Of a stretch of 64,000 bases of DNA, positions 52,256 to 62,635 are shown one piece after another. Both the position numbers and the translations under genes were made by a program. Every line of letters starts with the position of its first letter. Positions within the stretch are counted from its first letter, which is position 1. Source of the stretch: Micropterix aruncella (lineage: Eukaryota; Arthropoda; Insecta; Lepidoptera; Micropterigidae); NCBI GenBank assembly GCA_944548615.1, contig OX155976.1, forward strand, positions 3,982,442 to 4,046,441, read 5' to 3'. The notes under the pieces are model-generated. The model worked only from the letters and a program-made list of their open reading frames with translations. It was not told the DNA's origin and did not search any database.

Positions 52256-52935
52256 GTACAATTATTTATTATATATCCTTCTAGCCGCGTGTTCGGCCAT
52301 AGCCACTGCATTGTAGATTCTAGTGACTTCGTTAGTCTTCTCAGAGTCCATTGTTCGCAAGCAGTCAAGTGCGCAGGCTATATTATAGTGCACAGGTGGG
52401 CGCGCGACCACGGGTGCACTCTCTCTTCCTCCCTCTTCTGAACCCGATGGAACGGAGACCGTTACGACCAGAGAAAAGTTTGGATGCAGATAAAATAAAA
52501 TAAATTTATTAATCGCCAACACAGCAATGGCTGTCATTGTTAAATTTGTACTCAATATTGCAGAGCTATTTTTTTTGGATTTAGTTCGTTTTTCCACACT
52601 GTCATTTATGAAATTAGTAGTTATGGCTTGTGGCGATGTTTAAGGTTTTTCTGGAGCTATTGTAGAGATGACCGGTGACTTATTGGTAGTTGTTGTAGTA
52701 GGCGGTGATGTAGAAGATGTTTCTGATGATCTCGTGTTGTTGCTCATGGGGCTGTGTTGAATACAGCATACAGTCTCTTGTTCCGACATTATACAAAATT
52801 GTGATAGTTTCCCTTTTGGAAAATCCCCGTTTTTATTATTATTTATTATAAAGCTAATTAAATTGCCATTGCCCTCGGGCTTACTAGCGTAATATGGAAA
52901 ATTAAAGACTTGCACGAAACTTTTGTTCATTGATT
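52256..52935 (-). pseudogene. Unrecognised coding-like region, two ORFs
   Basis: On the - strand two ORFs lie in tandem. The first (52930-52640, 96 codons) is Ser/Thr/Pro/Asn-rich (SSETSSTSPPTTTTTNKSP). The second (52597-52262, 111 codons) has a hydrophobic stretch AIAVLAINKFILFYL and ends DSEKTNEVTRIYNAVAMAEH then AARRIYNK. Stops separate them. The tail resembles the C-termini of small DNA-binding proteins encoded by some transposons, but I cannot name a family. It lies in MAST intron 8 on the opposite strand. Confidence 0.35.
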
Positions 52936-53151
52936 TGATGGTTGATTTTTTTGCATAGTTGCCTGAGTCGAAAAATTTACATGACTCAAATTTTTCCTAA
53001 GTCCTTGGCTACTGTCGGGAAAGTTTTGGGGTGATAACCGATTTCATTTATCACTGATGTGTAATTATATAAGCAATAAATATAACGTATGTGATTTTTA
53101 TTACTTTTTCATTTTGTTTTGGCAGCAGGGGAGGGGGGGGGGTTAAATTAA

Positions 53152-53222
53152 CCCTTCAGGCCCTGCGACTTGCAGTTAACCCTCAGGTTGACTGCGATAT
53201 CGAAGTCGCGGGGCCTGAAGGG
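53152..53222. mobile_element. Short TTAA hairpin element, family P5
   Basis: 71 bp, CCCTTCAGGCCCTGCGACTT … AAGTCGCGGGGCCTGAAGGG, TTAA at left (53148-53151), TTGA at right. The same ends as the long hairpin MITE at 62894, but with the middle deleted. Confidence 0.75.
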
Positions 53223-53406
53223 TTGATAGCTTTGGTAATCCCTGTCCTAGAGTAAAGGTAGAATGATGCATTAAATCCCACCATCTTCAACTTGTAAGAG
53301 CTAGGTGGATTATCCTCCTCTACCTCATATTTAGTATAGTTGATGATGCACCATTTGTTATTTATTTATTTATATGTTGTTTTGTAAACATATACCTTCT
53401 ACTCAG

Positions 53407-53488
53407 GTTACACGCGCTAGAGAATGAGCTGACAGAACTGGAAAGAAAAGCTGATAGACCACCCATCGAGAGATTTGTCCACCATCAA
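53407..53488 (+). CDS. MAST: MAST kinase gene, exon 9 (residues 313-339)
   Basis: 82 nt from CCTTCTACTCAG to the donor gtgagt, phase 2 to 0. With exon 8 it reads MEDR|LHALENELTELERKADR then PPIERFVHHQ, the start of the helical pre-kinase domain; RFVHHQ matches the (F/V)(I/V)HHQ block that precedes ARDCL in MAST proteins. It is the last exon found, and the kinase domain must follow beyond 64000. Confidence 0.95.
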
Positions 53489-53856
53489 GTGAGTCACTCT
53501 TGTATTTTTCTTTTTCCGTAGTTTGTAATACTCCCCTGCGCAATATTAGTCCTGGCCTGCAGCAGTTTGTTGCGCAAACTTAAACAGAAACTTCTATCGA
53601 AAATAATTAATAAAAAACCCTCCCAATGTAGTTCAGAGCAACTGTTTAACCAATTGCATGTACGTTATATAAGACAAACATTCGTTTAACAGCTGCTTGT
53701 TCATTTTCATAACTGTAGAAATGACTAAGTACACGACCAGCAAATAAAAATTACGAGGGCTGGAGAAGTTTTAAATTTTGTAATACCTCAGCTACCTAAG
53801 AACGATATTCGCACAAAGGTAGGCTTGGTACATAGCACTCCGAATGTACAATATAC
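53489..53856 (+). other. MAST intron 9, first part, nothing recognised
   Basis: AT-rich, no element ends before the MITE at 53861. Confidence 0.45.
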
Positions 53857-53860
53857 TTAA

Positions 53861-54164
53861 CCCTTGGAGTAAATGGGTATTTTCATGGATGCATCTGTCT
53901 CTTTTGCAGGATTTTCGGCGACATCGACCTTAAAGTACTATAACTACGAAACTACTACACCAATCATAAAAAGAACAACTGCACAATGATTGCATTGAAA
54001 TTTCGAATATAGAATATTGAAATATCATTTTGTAAACAGTTAGATAATTATGAATAAATATGAGAACGTCAAAGAAGTGAAAAAAACGCGGAACCAGATC
54101 TGGTCGTATCATACTCAACGGATAATTGTTTCAGAACCAGATTTGGTCGTATCATACTCAACGG
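53861..54164. mobile_element. TTAA MITE, family P2, copy 4 (reverse)
   Basis: 304 bp between TTAA at 53857-53860 and 54165-54168, opposite orientation to the other three copies; closest to copy 3 in its ATGATACGACC repeats. Confidence 0.9.
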
Positions 54165-54213
54165 GTTAAAGAACCTGTTAAAATATTAAATAATATCCAT
54201 AGTTTCCAAACTA

Positions 54214-54490
54214 GTATTATTGGATGCACAGCCCTGCGTCCAGATATAACTCTACTCTCTATCTCGGAAGATGGTCCTTATCGTAGAATTAACTGTTCCA
54301 TGGGAATCAAATATCCCAAAAGGCCATGAGTACAAATTAAATAAATACCATGATCTCTCAAATGCCGTCACCCGGAACGGCTTCACTGTTCACCTTCACG
54401 TGCTGGAAGTTTCTTTGTTTCACCTTTTTAAAGATCTTGGTCTCTCCAGAAAAATAATCAACTCCTTTCTAGAAAAAATGAGACTGCCCG
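54214..54490 (+). pseudogene. RLE element endonuclease fragment
   Basis: Starts TTGGATGCACAGCCCTGCG and reads VELTVPWESNIPKGHEYKLN in a frame separated from its upstream part by an indel. It has a ~33-bp deletion before SLFHLFKDLGLSRKI and is cut off after the SFLEK part by a family A fragment. Confidence 0.85.
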
Positions 54491-55145
54491 CTGGGTACCT
54501 TTCCCGGTGCCTTGCCGTAAGGCGTTGGCTTGTGACAGGCAGGTGGCGTAACTTTTTTTTTTTTTTTTATTTTATTTTATTTGTTACAACTTGGTATAGA
54601 GTTAACAGTGAGATCGTACAGATATGATTTGTAATTATTTATATAAGTAATAAGAAAATGAATACATCCCATACGATCATTCTAGACGAATGCCCAACTA
54701 GACCGAACAGCCTGTATCTGGGCATACGAAATATATAGCCTTTGTTTTTGGAGTAGTAGTGACGTTTGAGTAGTACTGACTAATAGACTACTTTCAATAC
54801 TAACACTAAGATAATGAATAAAGAAATAAAATATAAGAAAATAACTGAAAAAAAGAAAATTAAGAAATAAAATGGCATAAAATAGTAAACATATTAATAC
54901 AAATATATATAATAAAGGGTTAGTAACATACATATATACACATATACACATACAAACATATATACATACATATATAATAATACACACACACACACACATA
55001 TTTTAGCTACTAGCTAACTAGATAGTGGATTGTTTTTGTCCCAAGTCTTCTGCGCTCACCTCATGGGAGATAGAACGATCTAATATTGTTAAACTTCCCG
55101 AGGTGAGACTGGTTTTCCCGGTGTAGTCGACAGCTATAGTTGGTT
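54491..55145 (+). mobile_element. Family A, copy 5, 5' truncated and interrupted
   Basis: Begins at GCCCGCTGGGTA and continues after 55014 with CTAGATAGTGGATTG … GTGTAGTCGACAGC. Interrupted at 54551-55013. Confidence 0.7.
54551..55013 (-). mobile_element. Poly(A) retroelement insertion with microsatellites
   Basis: Opens with a T17 run (a poly(A) tail on the - strand) and closes with (AC)n and (ACATAT)n; TAACT lies on both sides. Family unknown; ORFs here are low complexity. Confidence 0.55.
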
Positions 55146-55261
55146 TTTCTTAGGCACAGTTCAGACAGAGAAGACTTAGTGTGATATACAGAAAGTATAC
55201 AGACAAGGCATTCATTCGCTTTTGAAGTATTAATGATGCCAAAATGGAATACTACCGATGT

Positions 55262-55457
55262 TTGTTTGTTTGAAAAGCTTTATTGCACACACAAAAGAAT
55301 ACATTGTGGTGGGCCTATTGCCAAGTGGCAATATCTACCGACCATACCGCCAGGGTTATTGTGACTGAAGGTTTATGTGGGCAAATAAATTTACAAGTAA
55401 TAAATAAATACACTTACAAAAAAGTCATCATAGTATAAAATATAATTCAGTGATTAG
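55262..55457 (-). mobile_element. CR1-like 3' UTR, left of BEL copy 2
   Basis: TTTGAAAAGCTTTATTGCAC … GGGCCTATTGCCAAGTGG is the antisense 3' end of a CR1-type element; its coding tail is at 62345-62545 on the other side of the BEL element. Confidence 0.6.
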
Positions 55458-55462
55458 TAACG

Positions 55463-55856
55463 TGTTTACGCCGTTAAGAGTTTTAGTTATTTTGTCTTAT
55501 GATACCAGCCGGATAGCGTCGCTTAAAGGGAACGCACAAACCGGTTTTCACGCTCGCTGAAATATAATGCGGGTCATTTCAGAAGTGAAAGGTATATTCC
55601 CCCGCAAGCACGTATTTTGTGTCCTATAATCTCGCTCGCGACGTTTGTTAAAGGAAGTGAATTTCGCTATATCGCCATACCAACAAAACGCCATTCTCTG
55701 CATTCCTGGTGCACCAGAAGAAGAAGAAGACGCCAACAAAAACTGGTAAGTGCACAACCCTTCTTTGTAGCGCTATCGTGGCTGGTGTAATAAGGCAATT
55801 TTTATGCTAACAACCTTGGCAAACATCAATGGTAGATAGGTCTCTCCGCATCACCA
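55463..55856 (+). repeat. BEL copy 2, 5' LTR
   Basis: TGTTTACGCCG … GCATCACCA, 394 bp, matching 61946-62339 with no difference that I saw. Confidence 0.92.
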
Positions 55857-56356
55857 TTTTTATGGTCCTATCGAGACGGATGAAACCAGTGTTATATATA
55901 AATTCCTACATTGCTATCGAATAATATAAAATATAAAACACCGACATATACTTACATATTTTATACCTACCTGCCATTTATATATCTATATTTTGTACCT
56001 ATTTACCATATATATAACATTACAATTTGCGCTTATATAACCACCAATATACCTAGTCGCTTTCACTCTGCTCGTATCCCCGCTCATATACCCGCTTTCT
56101 GAAATATATATTTCATTCCGCTTATGAATATATTTTATAAATATTTATAAATATATTTCATTCTTGAAACATATTACCGCTATATAATATAAACCGCATA
56201 TATTCACACTTGTCTCTTCGCTTTATTAATTATTCGCAGTTGTTATTCATTTTAACATCAAAAGTACAAAGCACATATCGCTTAATAATAATTTCGCATT
56301 CAAATTCCGGGTATAAGTAACGTTTTTTCCGTGCAATATATTTATAGTACTGAATA
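55857..56356 (+). other. BEL copy 2 leader and candidate PBS
   Basis: TGGTCCTATCGAGACGG at about 55863-55879 begins with TGG six bases after the LTR and is the likely primer site. The rest is AT-rich leader with no gene. Confidence 0.5.
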
Positions 56357-59300
56357 ATGACGGCGATACAACGGAAATTAAAAATCGTTATTGCCAAAAG
56401 GGAATCTATTTTTGCGCACATAAACACTTTATTTAATAACGCGAAGAAACTCATTCCGTCGGAAGTAGATACAAGAACTAAACAAGATTTTTTAGCATCT
56501 TCTTCAAATATAGAATATTTATATAAAAACTTTAACGATCTTTGTGATCAATATAACGAATTATTATTGGAGCAAGATCTAGAGAGTCAATTGGATTTAA
56601 GTAGCTGGAGTGCATTTGAGACTATATTTTCGAAAATACAGCATATAAGGACGACGTTATTAGAATCGCGCGGTGTGATATCAGATACTGCGGATCGAAG
56701 TGGGCCTTGTCGTTTACCGCCATTGGATTTAGTTGCATTTTCAGGATCGCCGGAATCATGGCCGCTTTTTTACCAATCTTTTAAGATTAATGTTCACGAC
56801 AACAAACAATTAACCGATGCACAGCGTGTACAATATTTAGTAGGAAAATTAAATGGGAATGCGCTTAATGTATTCGCAGGTATTATTCCTAATGAATCTA
56901 ATTATGCTGCTATATGGGATTCTTTGGTTACTAAATATCAGGATAAAAGGCTTCTTGGGTCTATGTACCTAAATAATATACTCGATATAAAAGGTCCGTC
57001 TGATACACCCGCTCAATTAAATAATTTTATTGAGAAAATGTACGCGTCGTGGTCGTCCTTAAAACAATTACAAATTAATGATTTAAATGAATTTATTTTT
57101 ATGAATCTTACGCTCAGGAAATTAAATCCACAATTAGTACACGGTTTCGAACTATCCGTCCGCGATAAATCGGTTCCTACTAGTACTGACTTGATTGACT
57201 TTGTACGTCATAATGTAAAAGTGCTTGAACGTTTTACGGCAGTTCGACAAAGCACTTCATCACAAGTTATTTCGCCAGCTCAATCACGATCGCGTACCAC
57301 ACCAAAAGTGTCTCATATATTCACGTTACAAAATAACGACGATAATGCAAATAAACCCGCTTGTTTATTTTGTAAATCATCGCTTCACGTTCATTTATAT
57401 GAATGTACGTCGTTTAAAAATTTAACTATAAAAGATAGATTTAATTTCACAAAAGAGAATAAATTATGTCTAAATTGTTTTAGCACAAGACATTCTACTT
57501 TTAATTGTGGGTCGAGAAATACTTGTCGCAAATGTCATAAAAAGCATCACTCATTATTACATTTTGAAAACAATAATGTATCTTCACATACGCCGCCCAC
57601 ACACGCACATAGTAACTCACACACAGCGAACGCTACGGTTATCGCTTCTGATCGCAACAATGTGCGTTCATCTTCTTCTCATTCCGTGTGTATGCATACT
57701 GCCACACCTATATCGTGTATTCCGTGCGATATTAGGGAACCAAATGACACCTATAATATTTCACATATAACGAGTATTTTACCTACTGCTCAAGTATTTG
57801 TACCCAATTATATTAATGGACAACTCATTACTATTAGGTGCTTATTAGACAGTGCCTCGCAAAATAATATTATAACGTTCGCCTGCGCCAATAAATTAGC
57901 TTTACAAATAAAACCGCTTGTAAATTCTTCATTAAAAACTGTAGGCTCCGTGGCGACGCTTATTAAAGGGTATGTCACGCTTACTGTCCAGTCACGTGTC
58001 TCCGATGCTTACTATACTATTACTATGCTGGTAGTTGATCATATTACGGATCAGCTACCTACGCGCGTGATCTATGCACCAGTGTTGGATCATTTTAAAA
58101 ATTTACCGCTAGCTGATGATAATTGGAGCTCGCCCGAGAATATAGATGCGATTCTTGGAGCACAAATGTTTGCGTTCACGCTACTTGGTGGTAAGGTTAT
58201 CCCCCCACCCCTTGCTTGCACTACGGGTTCTTCGGACACCCCCCGCTGCGTACCTTATGCACTCGAGACCACGCTTGGCTATGTGATTATGGGTGAGACG
58301 CCCGCAGTCAACCCTCGTAATGTAGTCTGGTCCTTCGGTCCGCTCGTAAATGATTTAGATAAAAACTTAGAAAAATTCTGGGAACTCGAGGAGGTACATT
58401 CTATTGATATTATAAGTCCGGAAAATCACGACTGTGAACAGTTTTATACTTCCACAGTTAAAAGAAATACTTGTGGTCGTTACGTTGTTTCGCTGCCTTT
58501 TAAAAAGGACCCCCAGTGTTTAGGTAACTCCTATACACACGCGCAGCGCAGATTGACCGCTCTTGAACGCAAATTCTCCGCTTTGCCTGCGCTACGTCAA
58601 GTTTATAATGACGTCATTACCGATTATATAGGTAAAGGTTATTTATCAGAATTGCCTTACTCTTCCGCTACTATATCTGAAGGTTATTTTATACCACACC
58701 ATGCAGTTGTTCGTCCCGACAAGGCGACAACGAAAACTCGCATCGTTTTAGACGCTAGTGCTAAAACTGATAATGGCACATCGCTCAATGATTTACTACA
58801 TATAGGACCTAATTTACAGGCAGATTTATTCGCACTTCTTTTAAACTTTCGTTATTTTAAAATTGCCATCACCGCTGATGTGCAACAAATGTATTTAAGG
58901 ATAATTTTATCAGAAAACGATCGTAAATATCAAAAAATATTATATCGCTTTAATGAAACGGAACCTATCCATATTTTTCAATTTAATTCGGTCGCTTTTG
59001 GCATTCGCTCCAGTCCGTTCCTTGCAATGCGGACTGTTCACCAGTTGGCTGAAGATGAACGCAATCGCTTTCCTCTCACAGTAGAGGTCGCCAAACGCGA
59101 AATGTATATGGACGATTTGACCACGTCGGTGATGTCTGTCGAGGCTGGCGTACGGCTGGCGGACGAATTACTCGGATTGTTCGATTCTGGTGGATTTAAA
59201 TTAGTCAAATGGGCTAGTAATGCTCCAGAACTTCTCACTCACTTTCCTGAGTCGCATCGTGCGTCGATTGAATTCACGGACGCTTGTGATACGCTTAAGG

Positions 59301-60061
59301 TTTTAGGCTTAAAGTGGCTACCTGCCAGCGATACATTTTCATTTACCACTTCTAACATCACTGTAGGTAATACTAAACGATCTATACTCTCCACCATTGC
59401 TCGCTTATTCGACGTATTAGGATTGGTTGCACCTGTCATTCTGTATGCAAAGCTTTTAATGCAAGATCTCTGGCTTTCCAAAGTAGGATGGGACGAAGAA
59501 CCCCCTGAAACGGTTACCAATCGATTTATTACATTCAAAAATGAATTACCATTGCTTTCTAAATTGCAGATACCACGTCATTTAGGCATTTCTGCCGATT
59601 GTGTTGTAAATCTACTCGCATTTGGGGATGCTAGTATGAAAGCTTTTGGTTGTGTAGTTTATTTGCATGTAACGCACCCTAACAATGATATATCAGTACA
59701 TTTAGTATGCGCTAAGTCTAAAGTAGCTCCGCAAAAAACTGTCACTTTGGCTAGGCTCGAATTATGTGCCGCGCTTCTCCTCGCTAAGCTTGTAAAACAA
59801 GTTCATACTGTTTTTAATATTCGCTATTCAATAAATGAAATATTTGCTTTTTCGGATTCAACGATCGCTCTTTCTTGGATCCATTCCGCTCCACACCGCT
59901 GGCAAATATTTGTTGCTAACCGCGTTAGTAAAATACAGGAACTTTTATCTCCTTCTCACTTTTTTCATATAAATGGGAAAGAAAACCCTAGTGACTGCAT
60001 TTCTCGAGGGTTACTGCCCTCACAATTGCTGAGTCACTCGCTCTGGTGGCAAGGTCCATAA
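56357..60061 (+). CDS. gag-pol: BEL/Pao polyprotein, first part (gag to RNase H)
   Basis: 1234 codons from ATG 56357 to TAA 60059-60061. The gag domain has PLDLVAFSGSPESWPLFYQS (DUF1759 pattern), followed by knuckles (CLFCKSSLHVHLYEC, CLNCFSTRHSTFNC, CRKCHKKHH). The protease is IRCLLDSASQNNIITF. The RT has TRIVLDASAK, FKIAITADVQQMYLRI, FGIRSSPFLAMR and the catalytic MYMDDLTTSV. RNase H is FGDASMKAFGCVVYL and FSDSTIALSWI. The stop falls after LWWQGP, and the same frame continues into integrase, so it is a single premature stop rather than a natural gene end. Readthrough or a missense-type loss cannot be told apart here. Confidence 0.92.
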   Translation: MTAIQRKLKIVIAKRESIFAHINTLFNNAKKLIPSEVDTRTKQDFLASSSNIEYLYKNFNDLCDQYNELLLEQDLESQLDLSSWSAFETIFSKIQHIRTTLLESRGVISDTADRSGPCRLPPLDLVAFSGSPESWPLFYQSFKINVHDNKQLTDAQRVQYLVGKLNGNALNVFAGIIPNESNYAAIWDSLVTKYQDKRLLGSMYLNNILDIKGPSDTPAQLNNFIEKMYASWSSLKQLQINDLNEFIFMNLTLRKLNPQLVHGFELSVRDKSVPTSTDLIDFVRHNVKVLERFTAVRQSTSSQVISPAQSRSRTTPKVSHIFTLQNNDDNANKPACLFCKSSLHVHLYECTSFKNLTIKDRFNFTKENKLCLNCFSTRHSTFNCGSRNTCRKCHKKHHSLLHFENNNVSSHTPPTHAHSNSHTANATVIASDRNNVRSSSSHSVCMHTATPISCIPCDIREPNDTYNISHITSILPTAQVFVPNYINGQLITIRCLLDSASQNNIITFACANKLALQIKPLVNSSLKTVGSVATLIKGYVTLTVQSRVSDAYYTITMLVVDHITDQLPTRVIYAPVLDHFKNLPLADDNWSSPENIDAILGAQMFAFTLLGGKVIPPPLACTTGSSDTPRCVPYALETTLGYVIMGETPAVNPRNVVWSFGPLVNDLDKNLEKFWELEEVHSIDIISPENHDCEQFYTSTVKRNTCGRYVVSLPFKKDPQCLGNSYTHAQRRLTALERKFSALPALRQVYNDVITDYIGKGYLSELPYSSATISEGYFIPHHAVVRPDKATTKTRIVLDASAKTDNGTSLNDLLHIGPNLQADLFALLLNFRYFKIAITADVQQMYLRIILSENDRKYQKILYRFNETEPIHIFQFNSVAFGIRSSPFLAMRTVHQLAEDERNRFPLTVEVAKREMYMDDLTTSVMSVEAGVRLADELLGLFDSGGFKLVKWASNAPELLTHFPESHRASIEFTDACDTLKVLGLKWLPASDTFSFTTSNITVGNTKRSILSTIARLFDVLGLVAPVILYAKLLMQDLWLSKVGWDEEPPETVTNRFITFKNELPLLSKLQIPRHLGISADCVVNLLAFGDASMKAFGCVVYLHVTHPNNDISVHLVCAKSKVAPQKTVTLARLELCAALLLAKLVKQVHTVFNIRYSINEIFAFSDSTIALSWIHSAPHRWQIFVANRVSKIQELLSPSHFFHINGKENPSDCISRGLLPSQLLSHSLWWQGP

Positions 60062-61645
60062 TGGATTTCTGCTCCAATTTCTGATTGGCCAATCGCGCCA
60101 TTCACAGTGTCTGAAATTGACAACACACATGAAATAAAAAAATGTACACTTACATTTTTATCATCAGTAGATGACAACCGCTCGCCTCTATATGATCTCG
60201 CCTTAAAGGTCTCTTCTTGGCCTAAGCTCACTCGCATCGCAGTGTACGTTCTTCGCTTTATAAAAAAGTTACCCCGCTCCGATTCTGTCCAGGCCTCTGA
60301 TTTAGAGGTCGCTGAAACCGCTATTCTTTTGGATTTGCAAAGAAAGCATTTTTGTAATGAATTTATTAATTTACAGAAGGGTAAATTACCCTCTCCTTCG
60401 CTTCGCAAACTTGACTTATTTCTTGATAAGTCAGGTGTCATTCGCGTTGGTGGTCGTCTATCGAACGCCAATCTTCCTTTTGAAAACCGACATCCAATAT
60501 TATTACCCCGCCGTGACCACATAACAAACTTACTAGTGGATCACTTTCATCAGATTAATTGCCATACAGGCTCTCATTTGCTTATGTCTTTATTAAGACA
60601 GCGCTATTGGATTGTTTCTGCTCGAAATATTATTCGTCAGCGAATTCGCCAATGCAATATTTGTTTTAAAGTTGCGCCCACTCATCCGACACCAATGATG
60701 GCAAATCTGCCGCCCGCTCGCGTGCAGGAAGCGAAAGCTTTCACACACACCGGAATCGATTACGCTGGTCCGATAAATATCACGTTAACTCGCAAACGCG
60801 GTGTTAAGAGCCAAAAGGCTTACATCTGCCTTTTCATTTGCCTGACAACTAAAGCTATACACATAGAAATCGCGTCAGATTTAAGTACAGAAACGTTTAT
60901 AGATGCCCTAAAACGTTTTCTTTCGAGGCGGGGACCAGTATCGTGTATTTATTCAGACAATGGTACCAATTTCATTGGTGCTAAGAGGAAATTGGACGAT
61001 TTATATACGCTTTTGTCTTCAAAAGAGACTTTTACAGCTTTTCAAAACGAATATAACGATCACAAAATAACGTGGAGTAACATACCTCCTCGAGCTCCTC
61101 ATTGGGGGGGAATTTGGGAGAGTAACATAAAAAGTATTAAAACTCATTTGTATCGTTGTATTGGACAACAACTATTATGCTACGAAGAGTTGTTGACAGT
61201 TCTTGTTCAGATCGAATGCCTTTTAAATTCACGCCCACTGTGTTTACTGTCTGATCAGCCACACACTATTTTGACACCCGCTCACTTTTTAAATTCTACA
61301 CCGCTGCAGTCCTTACCTGCATCAGAAATTGACGAGTCTCTAAATCTCGCCAATAGAAAGCAACTGTTAGATAGTTTAGTGCAAAGTTATTGGAAACGCT
61401 GGCATGTGGACTATCTCCACACACTACAAATACGACAAAAATGGAACACACCGGACCGCCCAATTAAACCAGGCACACTTGTTCTTATACATCAGGATGA
61501 CACCCCACCGCTTCGTTGGCCTACTGGCATAATAGAGCAAATTTACCCTGGGAAAGACGGGATAATACGAGTTGCGTTGGTGCGTACTACTGCTGGCTCA
61601 TTTAAAAGGCCTGTCGTAAAATTGTGTCCCTTGCCATCACAATAA
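60062..61645 (+). pseudogene. BEL/Pao polyprotein, second part (integrase), separated by one stop
   Basis: 528 codons in the same frame after the TAA; the first ATG-type start is 60107. The integrase zinc domain has HTGSHLLMSLLRQRYWIVSA and C-N-I-C. The catalytic core has GIDYAGPINI, SDNGTNFIGAKRKL and WGGIWESNIKSIK, and the BEL C-terminal domain follows (GTLVLIHQDDTPPLRWPTG). All parts are present; only the stop separates it from RT. Confidence 0.88.
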
Positions 61646-61705
61646 TTTTACTTTTATAAAATTTATATTTAATGTAGTTATATTCGCTCATATTGTAAAT
61701 TTATC

Positions 61706-61763
61706 ATTATGATGGGCCCGACTCCGGTCGGTGAATTCCATGGCAGCTCCGTTTGTATTTATT
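61706..61763 (+). mobile_element. 58-bp RLE element 3' end inside BEL copy 2
   Basis: ATTATGATGGGCCCGACTCC … CTCCGTTTGTATTTATT, identical to the 3' terminus of the RLE copies, lies between the pol stop and the 3' LTR. An extreme 5' truncation. Confidence 0.9.
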
Positions 61764-61945
61764 ATTTATATATGTTTCAGTATAATTATTATATTTCCGC
61801 ATTTAGTTTACGCATTTTGTTGCTAGTCTTAAAACCTAAGCCGCCTAATTTATCCCTAATCTAATCTTCCTTTCTTTAACTCTGTAATTTTTGGTATAGT
61901 CCTAGTTTCCTTTGGACATCCATGGATGTCCAAGCTGGGGGAAGA

Positions 61946-62339
61946 TGTTTACGCCGTTAAGAGTTTTAGTTATTTTGTCTTATGATACCAGCCGGATAGC
62001 GTCGCTTAAAGGGAACGCACAAACCGGTTTTCACGCTCGCTGAAATATAATGCGGGTCATTTCAGAAGTGAAAGGTATATTCCCCCGCAAGCACGTATTT
62101 TGTGTCCTATAATCTCGCTCGCGACGTTTGTTAAAGGAAGTGAATTTCGCTATATCGCCATACCAACAAAACGCCATTCTCTGCATTCCTGGTGCACCAG
62201 AAGAAGAAGAAGACGCCAACAAAAACTGGTAAGTGCACAACCCTTCTTTGTAGCGCTATCGTGGCTGGTGTAATAAGGCAATTTTTATGCTAACAACCTT
62301 GGCAAACATCAATGGTAGATAGGTCTCTCCGCATCACCA
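61946..62339 (+). repeat. BEL copy 2, 3' LTR
   Basis: Preceded by the purine tract CTGGGGGAAGA; pairs with 55463-55856. Confidence 0.92.
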
Positions 62340-62344
62340 TAACG

Positions 62345-62545
62345 TATGCCAACTCGTATTGAAGGGAGGAGTGAAATATAAGGACAAGCAAAGGAGAAGG
62401 GAGGGGAAGGGGGAATTCATAAGTTGAGTAAATGTCTCTTTAAAGAATTTTTAAACCCGCTCAGGTTTTCAAGTAGTCTTATCGGTAAAGGCACGGAATT
62501 CCAGAGACGGGCCGCTTGCACTGCGAAAGACCTAGACATGAAAGT
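62345..62545 (-). pseudogene. CR1-like C-terminal tail, right of BEL copy 2
   Basis: On the - strand RSFAVQAARLWNSVPLPIRL then LENLSGFKNSLKRHLLNL (about 62530-62425), the common CR1-type RT terminus. With 55262-55457 it forms the insertion target of BEL copy 2. Confidence 0.7.
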
Positions 62546-62635
62546 TGATGAATGCTGAGATGATGTCAAAATATTGGAGTATTAATGGCGATTATATATT
62601 GCGACCCATTTTAAATTGATGTTATCATGTAGTTA

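Larger units (their letters stand above)
55463..62339 (+). mobile_element. BEL/Pao LTR retrotransposon (copy 2)
   Basis: A 6.88-kb element with 394-bp LTRs and a 5-bp duplication TAACG (55458-55462, 62340-62344). Polyprotein with one in-frame stop, purine tract CTGGGGGAAGA before the 3' LTR. A 58-bp RLE fragment lies between pol and the 3' LTR. A different family from copy 1. Confidence 0.93.

Noticed and set aside
54682..54999. 105-codon antisense ORF rich in C, V, I, Y
   Set aside because: It is translated from (AC)n and (AT)n microsatellites.
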